A stretch of DNA of 64,000 nt from Acanthamoeba sp. SK_2022b (lineage: Eukaryota > Discosea > Longamoebia > Acanthamoebidae), in NCBI GenBank assembly GCA_027943245.1, contig JANDJZ010000031.1, positions 161,660 through 225,659 on the forward strand. The letters run 5' to 3'. Positions 58,072-64,000 of the stretch are shown piece after piece. Numbering within the stretch: the first letter of the stretch is position 1; each line of letters begins with the position of its first letter. The notes below the pieces were generated by a model. The model was given only the letters and a program-made list of their open reading frames with translations, searched no databases and was not told where the DNA came from. A program made the position numbers and the translations under genes.

Positions 58072-59166
58072 ATGGGTTCTGCTCACTCTCATGAAAATGA
58101 AGATCAGTCCAACAACTACACTGAAGAGGAGGAGGAGAGGGAAGAGGAAGATGAAGTTGATCAGGAAGGAGAGGAAGAGGAAGATGAAATTGAAGGTGAG
58201 GAGGGCTAGGATGAGTATTCTTCTTCCTCTTCTGAAAATTGTTACAATGATAACAGTGACAGTAGTTTCTCCATGGGGGAATTTGGATGGGATAAGGATC
58301 AAGACATCAACAATCTCAGCAATAGTGAAGGATACAAGGAGATTGAGGGGCAGATGCACTCTTCCAGAGAGAGCAACAGGGCAGAACCAGATGAATTGCA
58401 GCCACTTCTGTCCACTGCACCAAGTCCCCAGGTTGATCACACATCCTCCCTGCACAGAGTGCTGAAGATCATTGTGGATGGGCCAATCAGGGCCAGTAAG
58501 ACATCCATCCTGCAAGTGCTCCAAGCCCTCCAGGAGGTTTCCATGGTCTGACCCAAGTTTCAAAACAAGATGCATGTCATCTTTGAAGACATGGACAAGT
58601 GGGCGTACCTGCTCAAGAAGAACTACAAGACCATGGACTGGTTCCACAAGGGCAATCACTCATGGTCCATCAATCCACAACTCTTCCAACTCAAGGTGCT
58701 GACACACTACCTGTCAGTGATGGAAAAGCTCATGAAGCTCAAGGAGGCCTGCGCTCAAGATCCTGAATGGTTCAAAGTGGTCCTCATGGAGCATTCACCA
58801 CTGGACATGATCAAGATCTTCTTGGAAGCCAATGGCAGAGTCAGCATTTACAGCAAACATGACCTGGAGACACTCCTACGCATCAGAGAATTGATCACCA
58901 GTGCACTGGTATGGAACAACAACATCCATTATCTTATCCTGGATGTGGATGCGTTGCTGTGCACTTCACATATGCGTGTGCAAGACCAGGATGGGGAGGA
59001 GAACATTGACCTCACCTACATGACCAAGATCAAGAAGGCCTACAGACATTTCAAGAAGGACTTGGGCAAACATGCCACCTACATGCCCATCTCCTCTGGG
59101 CAGAACCCATACAAGGTGGCAAACGATGTATTGAAGATCATTTACAGGCTTTCACTGTGTTGTTAG
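58072..59166 (+). pseudogene. deoxynucleoside kinase-like ORF with in-frame TAG and TGA
   Basis: One frame from ATG 58072 to TAG 59166 is interrupted by TAG at 58207 and TGA at 58549. An acidic leader precedes LKIIVDGPIRASKTSIL, which occupies the place of the dNK P-loop but has Ser where the Gly before Lys should be. FEDMDKWAYLLKKNY and WSINPQLFQLKVL follow, then MEHSPLDMIKIF (where the ERSxxxD motif belongs), YLILDVDALLCTSHMRVQD (lid-type segment) and NIDLTYMTKIKKAYRHF. This order is that of the deoxynucleoside kinase family (thymidine/deoxyadenosine kinases, common in large DNA viruses and eukaryotes), which phosphorylates salvaged nucleosides. The frame has no CpG until 58604. A decayed gene is the simplest reading. 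Confidence 0.65.
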
Positions 59167-59257
59167 TTGAGCATATTCAGCATTTTTAGGACAAGTATTC
59201 CCATGAGATTTCCATTACCATTTTACTTTGCCACACATAAAAGATGCCTCCTGCTAC

Positions 59258-60040
59258 ATGGAGTGCACACCACTCAAGGAAAAGATGCAATCACAAACAC
59301 AGCACTCCATTCCACCACACCTCACACCACCCAGCAGACAAGTGCAAGCCAGGAGCGCAGTGCCTGCCACCCTGGCCATCAGCACCAGCAATGTTCCTCC
59401 CTCAACGCAGTACCAACAGCCACAGAGCCTGTTCCAACTCACATGGAGGCAGATAGTCAATATCCTCCTGTGTGCTGATCTGGAGTCCACCCATGAGCAA
59501 GCGTACAATCAGGAAGGCCTCACCAGCAGCTGCATCATGGACAAGCTCCTCGTTCAGCACACAGTGTTTGCCTTGGTGCAAGGCCTGGTGAAACAGGCAA
59601 GTAGCCAGAGAGACAAGGTTGCAACCAGAACTAAGCCTGTTGACATGCCTGACGATCTCAACAACAAAACGGTGTGGCACCATCACATGCACCACCCAGT
59701 GGTCCCATGGATGGACTACAGACTGCACTTTGAGTGGCGCTCTGTGACAGCTATGGGACCTAACAACCTCTACTTTAGCACCCAGAAAAACGCCAGGCGA
59801 GCCACATATTGTTGGTTGACCAAGCGGGTCAGCAATCCAAGCCAACTTCTGCCTTCTTGGCTGATGATGGAAGCCAACAAGGCAAGAACACTTTGACATT
59901 TCCTGACGTGGATGGACGAAGTACAAGACGCCAAGGAGCAAGCAGCCACCAAGTCGTGGATACAAAGTGTTTTAGTTGGTCCGGACGACATCATGGCTAT
60001 CACTTCATATGTCCCATGCGCATTGGAATTTATGGCATAA
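59258..60040 (+). pseudogene. hypothetical ORF with one in-frame TGA
   Basis: From ATG 59258 (ECTPLKEKM) through a Pro/Gln/Thr-rich stretch to LTWRQIVNILLCADLE, VFALVQGLVKQASSQRD and WHHHMHHPVVPWMDYRLHFE. TGA at 59894-59896 is followed in the same frame by FLTWMDEVQDAKEQAATKSW and VGPDDIMAITSYVP up to TAA 60038-60040. The tail reads as sense protein. Family unknown. CpG-poor but less extreme than the dNK region. Confidence 0.4.
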
Positions 60041-60229
60041 AGAAACATTTCCAAAAAAAAAAAACAAAACTTAGACAAAGAGATAGAGCTCATGGCCTGT
60101 TGCCTTTCCTATGGCATTAGCTCACCTGATGACCAGCATGAGTTGGGACTCCAGACCTCTACTAGTGATAACTACAATATCATACATTTTTATGTGGCAC
60201 ATGGCTAGCAAACAAATCACCATCTATTG

Positions 60230-61282
60230 TTACAATGTAATCTCCATGTATTTCCCAGTCTTGTATTCATTGTTAAATACTTCTTCGGCACAAAAGAGGG
60301 TACTCAAGGGCTGAGGGGGAACCAATATCAGTGGCAGGATGGATGGCGGTCTCAAGGACAATACTTCCTTGTACTTGAGAAAGATGCTGTTGGTGCTCAG
60401 ATCAGTGCATATGGCCATCAAGTCAAGCATCACATTCTGGAAATCAACCAGCTTCTTCACACACTCATGAATCATGCTGTAGTTCAGTGCATTGACACCC
60501 AAGATCCATTGAAGGTCAAAGCACCACAGAGGCATGGCAAGTGTCACATGGGTGATCACCAAGGAGGCCATGGCAATGATGGATGGAAGAAAGCCAGTGG
60601 AGCCAACACCATGATCCACCACCATCATTTCTGGGACAAGGGAAGACATCTCGCAGTAGTAGCTGGAGAGGGAGTCGCCCTTTGTGCATGTCTCCTTCAA
60701 CTGATCCCATGCGCAACACGACACAAGGTCCCTGAAGTAGAGCAAGAACAAGTGTGGAGTCAGAACTACAAGGCTTGTGGGAGTGGTGGTCATGACCAGC
60801 GCAAACTCCACAGCACAAATCTCCATGCAGTTCACATGGTACTTGGTCATGCAGGCATAGTCGTCAACAGACAGGCGCAAACTGTTGTCTAGCTCTTGCA
60901 TCTTGGCAGCCAGGCAAACACAGGCCATTCCAAGGCACTGGTAGCAGGACAGAACAATCTGGGCCTGCCTGTGGTAGACATAGTCATCCAGACACTGGAT
61001 GGCCATCTCAAACATGTGGGAAGAAAAGTTGAATTCAGTGCATAGTTCATTCATCCAGCTCACCAGAATCTTGCAGTTGTTGAAACTGATGCCAGTAGTC
61101 TGTGCCCCTGGTTGCTCTTGGAACCAGCGCCTGACACCCTGACTCTGTTCCACCTCATGCATATTTGACAGCACATCTTGAACATAGGCCACCTCAAACG
61201 GTTTGTGTCAGTCTCACTCAAGCCTTGTCTCCATGGACTGCTTGTAGAAGTCAGTACACTGTTCACTACAGATGCAGGCCAT
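60230..61282 (-). pseudogene. cyclin-like protein with two early in-frame TGA codons
   Basis: The minus-strand frame from ATG 61282 has TGA at 61216-61214 and 61210-61208, then about 320 open codons to the stop at 60230. The open part shows a cyclin box: VSWMNELCTEFNFSSHMFEMAI, YQCLGMACVCLAAKMQE, LSVDDYACMTKYHV and MEICAVEFALVMTTTP, corresponding to the first cyclin fold and the conserved Ala-Lys in its third helix. A second helical half follows. Cyclins activate cyclin-dependent kinases. If translation begins at an internal ATG the main domain could still be made, so disruption is probable rather than proven. CpG-poor. Confidence 0.65.
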
Positions 61283-61475
61283 CTTGTTTTCTGGTAGTAA
61301 TTGTTGTCATCATTGAAGTAGATGATGTAAAACACAGTGAAATATAACTACAATGTGAGTTCATATACAAAATATGTAAGTTCACATGAAATTCATGTTG
61401 TTTATAAATATATTATTTTTTGATTGTTTTATCATTCATCAATGTCAATGACCCCAACACTCAAATCCTATTGTC

Positions 61476-62144
61476 ATGCAGCAGGACAACAATGCCCCCT
61501 GGGAAAAGGACCCTCTTGACCCAACATGTTTCATTCAATGGATGGAGAAGCCACTACCCAAGAACTCCATTGTCATGATTCACACGCTCCAGGGCAACAG
61601 TACCAAGCCGGGCTGGATTCTGGTGTGGACACATGACAACACACCCTTTGACAAGCACAGCGACCTCAAGAAGATCACAGAGGAAGCCAACTTCTTCATG
61701 AGCATCACCACTCTCCAACAAGTATTCACCACCAAGGCCAAGCACAAGTTCCAAGTGTGCTACTACAAGGGCTATGAGGAGGAAGCCATCCAAGCCAATT
61801 CCATCATCTACGGCCCACTCAACAACTACATGGAGTCTGTCAGGACCAACAACAGCCAGGTCTACAAGACTCTACCATACCAAATGCTGGCAGAGCTCCA
61901 GTACATCTTTGCACTGGATATGTGCAGCGAACCTACCAAAACCTATGCACCAGGCAAGCCTCTTGTTACATTCAAGAAGAAGTGAAAGAGAGTCGGCAAG
62001 AAGAAGGACAAGCCAGAGAAAGAAGAGAAGACTGACAAGCCACCCTCCAAGAAAAAGAAGAAGCAGCAGCAGCAGAGCAACACAAAGAAGAAGAAGAAGA
62101 CTAGATCTATTGCCAAGGTCACAAAGAGCAAAAGTGTGTCATAA
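61476..62144 (+). pseudogene. hypothetical ORF with Lys-rich tail beyond an in-frame TGA
   Basis: From ATG 61476, 169 codons (KPLPKNSIVMIHTLQGN, PGWILVWTHDNTPFD, TKAKHKFQVCYYKGYEEE, NNYMESVRTNN) lead to TGA 61983-61985. The same frame then continues 52 codons of Lys/Ser/Gln-rich sequence like a nuclear-targeting tail to TAA 62142-62144. A Lys run straddling the TGA makes read-through or recent mutation of a CGA Arg codon plausible. No recognised domain. Confidence 0.45.
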
Positions 62145-62366
62145 AATGGCAGGCGCCAATATAATTATGCCTTCATCCAATTTTGATAATTTGGTGAGTA
62201 AGTCAATGCGCACTTTGCTTGTCTTTGCCAGCCTCTCATCCACACTGTCCATAAGCTCACGGTATTCAACAGGATCAAGATATTCCTTGGTCATTTCAAG
62301 ATCATGTTTTGATGGACTGCCACTGCTAAAATGCCACACAAGAATCCTTGGCAGTGATCTTGTCAT
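62139..62366 (-). CDS. hypothetical 75-codon ORF downstream of leader repeat copy 2
   Basis: Reads MTRSLPRILVWHF, DLEMTKEYLDPVEYRELMD and VRIDLLTKLSKLDEG. It starts 13 bp after the leader repeat, in the same arrangement as the ORF at 48173-48481 although the two proteins are not alike. Probably real or a terminal exon, but small. Confidence 0.4.
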   Translation of the reverse strand: MTRSLPRILVWHFSSGSPSKHDLEMTKEYLDPVEYRELMDSVDERLAKTSKVRIDLLTKLSKLDEGIIILAPAIL

Positions 62367-62378
62367 GGGCTTGGGCTG

Positions 62379-62520
62379 ATTTAAGCCAATTTGTTTGATT
62401 TTGATAGTTGTGAATGTGACTAGATCTTACCTGGCAGTTGCATGTTGAAAAGCATATTTTTCCAGATTTTTCTCTAAACGCGCAAGGCCACAAAGTGATA
62501 ATTGTTCTAAGACTTAGATG
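62379..62520 (-). repeat. 140-bp leader repeat, copy 2
   Basis: Direct repeat of 48,524-48,663, conserved along its whole length including the CAACTGCCAG|GTAAGAT donor-like site and an AT-rich stretch before the ORF start. Confidence 0.85.
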
Positions 62521-62597
62521 ACCAGCCCTAATAAGACTTGAGAGATGGATGATAGGAAGAAGAAGAAAAAAAACAATGGAGTTGGAGGTCTATATTA

Positions 62598-63510
62598 TCA
62601 TTCTTTCTTGGGACCCAAGAGAATTACCTCAAGGTTGGGCTTGAGGAATTCCTCCACACATTCCAGGGCATTCCCCATCTGGTCAAAGTCCTCCCAGGTG
62701 TTGAACTCAGTGGGGTAGCCTTCCCACTTGACCCAGACCTCGAGCTTGCTATCCTCACTATTGATCCTCATGTCTTGAATTGCTTCCACTTGATCCTCTT
62801 TCTCGTTGTCGCTGAAGTTGTGGTTGTTGTCAGAGTTCATCTCTTCTTCTTCTTCTTCTTCTTCTTCATCTTCTGCTTCTTCCTCTTCTTCCTCTTCTGC
62901 TTCTTCCTCTTCTTCCTCTTCCTCCTCAAGCAGCCTGGCACTCTTTCTTTTGTGGCCAGACAAGCTTTCCCACTCTGCATCATCAGCAGTTTCTCTAGCC
63001 TTCCTCTTTTCCACATCGACTCTCTGGACTTTTCCCTCAGAGGTGATGGCACCAAGCATCTTCTTTTCCATCTCAGACATGGTTTCGTGGTCACATGCTG
63101 CTACCTTGGCAGAGTTGGCCAGGTGAAGAGTACCCTTGTGTTTTTTGTGGAGATCATGTCTTTTTTCCCCCCCCCAACCCAGTGCACACTTTGCTGTTAG
63201 TTTGACAAACAATCTAGTGTGTGTGTGGGGGGGGGTTAAGAACCACACAAACCTGTTATAGACAGTCTTCATGACCTTGACAGAGACTCCCAGGTAATCA
63301 CTGAACCTGTTGTGGAGGTGCTCTATGGTCTCACCTTCCTCCAGGGGAATCCTCTCTGTGTTTGTTGTTGTTGTTGTTGTTGTCTATTAGTTTTTTTTTG
63401 TTGTTGTTTTTTTTGCCTGTGTGTGTGAGAGAGAGAGAACCTGCAAAGAGATTGGTGATGACCATCCTCCTGAAGTCAAGGGCTGAGGTGGTGAGCTCAG
63501 GGTTAAAGTC
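62598..63510 (-). pseudogene. chromodomain protein gene truncated by the telomere
   Basis: The C-terminal part reads VEAIQDMRINSEDSKLEVWVKWEGYPTEFNTWE (positions about 62,660-62,780), a chromodomain with the aromatic residues W/Y that would cage methyl-lysine. It is preceded by a long Glu-rich run and a basic SGHKRKSARLL. Upstream exons at about 63,256-63,340 (ERIPLEEGETIEHLHNRF) and 63,441-63,509 (SALDFRRMVITNLF) join in phase. The latter exon runs into TTAGGG repeats at 63,511, so the 5' end of the gene is missing. Chromodomain proteins bind methylated histones in heterochromatin. The gene is CpG-poor. Confidence 0.7.
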
Positions 63511-63740
63511 TTAGGGTTAGGGTTAGGGTTAGGGTTAGGGTTAGGGTTAGGGTTAGGGTTAGGGTTAGGGTTAGGGTTAGGGTTTAGGGTTTAGGGTTAG
63601 GGTTAGGGTTAGGGTTAGGGTTAGGGTTAGGGTTAGGGTTAGGGTTAGGGTTAGGGTTAGGGTTAGGGTTAGGGTTAGGGTTAGGGTTAGGGTTAGGGTT
63701 AGGGTTAGGGTTAGGGTTAGGGTTAGGGTTAGGGTTAGGG

Positions 63741-63781
<41 letters not shown>

Positions 63782-63905
63782 GGTTAGGGTTAGGGTTAGG
63801 GTTAGGGTTAGGGTTAGGGTTAGGGTTAGGGTTAGGGTTAGGGTTAGGGTTAGGGTTAGGGTTAGGGTTAGGGTTAGGGTTAGGGTTAGGGTTAGGGTTT
63901 AGGGT

Positions 63906-63965
<60 letters not shown>

Positions 63966-64000
63966 GGTTAGGGTTAGGGTTAGGGTTAGGGTTTAGGGTT
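63511..64000 (+). repeat. telomere array, TTAGGG with TTTAGGG variants
   Basis: About 80 tandem hexamers with scattered heptamer TTTAGGG variants, for example near 63,581 and 63,898. The array runs to the window end with the G-rich strand 5'-to-3' outward, as expected at a right-hand chromosome end. Confidence 0.98.

Noticed and set aside
63363..63415. TTG/TTGTTG repeats near the telomere as a possible origin or mobile-element end
   Set aside because: Short intronic simple repeat between chromodomain-gene exons; no inverted repeats or target-site duplication seen.

Overview
The window looks like about 64 kb from one end of a nuclear chromosome of a free-living amoeba, most likely Acanthamoeba or a close relative. 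The first 48 kb is GC- and CpG-rich. Its genes carry many short GT-AG introns, roughly 60-130 nt. The gene set (Roco protein, PstS-like receptor kinase/cyclases, Ragulator, COMMD, CCR4, DCAF4) is amoebozoan in character. The last 490 bases are a TTAGGG/TTTAGGG telomere array with the G-rich strand running 5' to 3' towards the window end, so the right edge is a real chromosome end. The genus call is inference from gene content and style; no search was run.

Core region, 1-48 kb, packed on both strands: the 3' end of a PB1-like gene; a metallo-beta-lactamase-fold RNase Z-like gene; a two-TM membrane protein; a roughly 8.8 kb Roco gene (LRR-Roc-COR-kinase-like); a divergent protein kinase; ubiquitin-ribosomal protein eL40; COMMD10; saccharopine dehydrogenase; LAMTOR4; a membrane-anchored SDR; a membrane protein of unknown function; an ABCB half-transporter; a BTB-BACK Cullin-3 adaptor; two tandem giant receptors (two PstS-like sensor modules, EGF-like module, TM, tyrosine-kinase-like domain, class III cyclase domain, second kinase) enclosing a CCR4 deadenylase gene; and a DCAF4-like WD40 protein. 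Several are signalling or lysosome/ubiquitin-linked, but they are ordinary neighbours rather than an operon-like pathway.

Subtelomeric region, 48-63.5 kb: lower GC and mosaic. Two blocks (about 48.1-49.9 kb and 55.9-63.4 kb) are strikingly CpG-depleted, including a run of about 975 bp with no CpG. They carry a deoxynucleoside-kinase-like ORF, a cyclin-like ORF, several ORFans and a chromodomain gene cut off by the telomere. Many of these ORFs read coherently through in-frame stops, nearly all TGA. Between them lies a CpG-normal block (about 49.9-55.9 kb) with a BCS1-like AAA pseudogene, a 658-codon intronless ORFan, a DEDDy exonuclease broken by a 7-bp duplication, a small coiled-coil gene and an intact, spliced pesticin/T4-type lysozyme-like gene. 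A 140-bp direct repeat (a shared leader with a splice-donor-like site) brackets most of this region. An inverted interstitial telomere-like tract sits inside it.

The most interesting items are: (i) the CpG-depleted, TGA-riddled subtelomeric gene set, which looks like a methylated, decaying endogenised large DNA element or, less likely, a recoded one; (ii) the mosaic tandem receptor genes, whose kinase and cyclase exons are near-identical while the second sensor module and most introns have diverged; (iii) a Roco protein whose kinase domain lacks both the Gly-loop and the HRD aspartate; (iv) the lysozyme-like gene.
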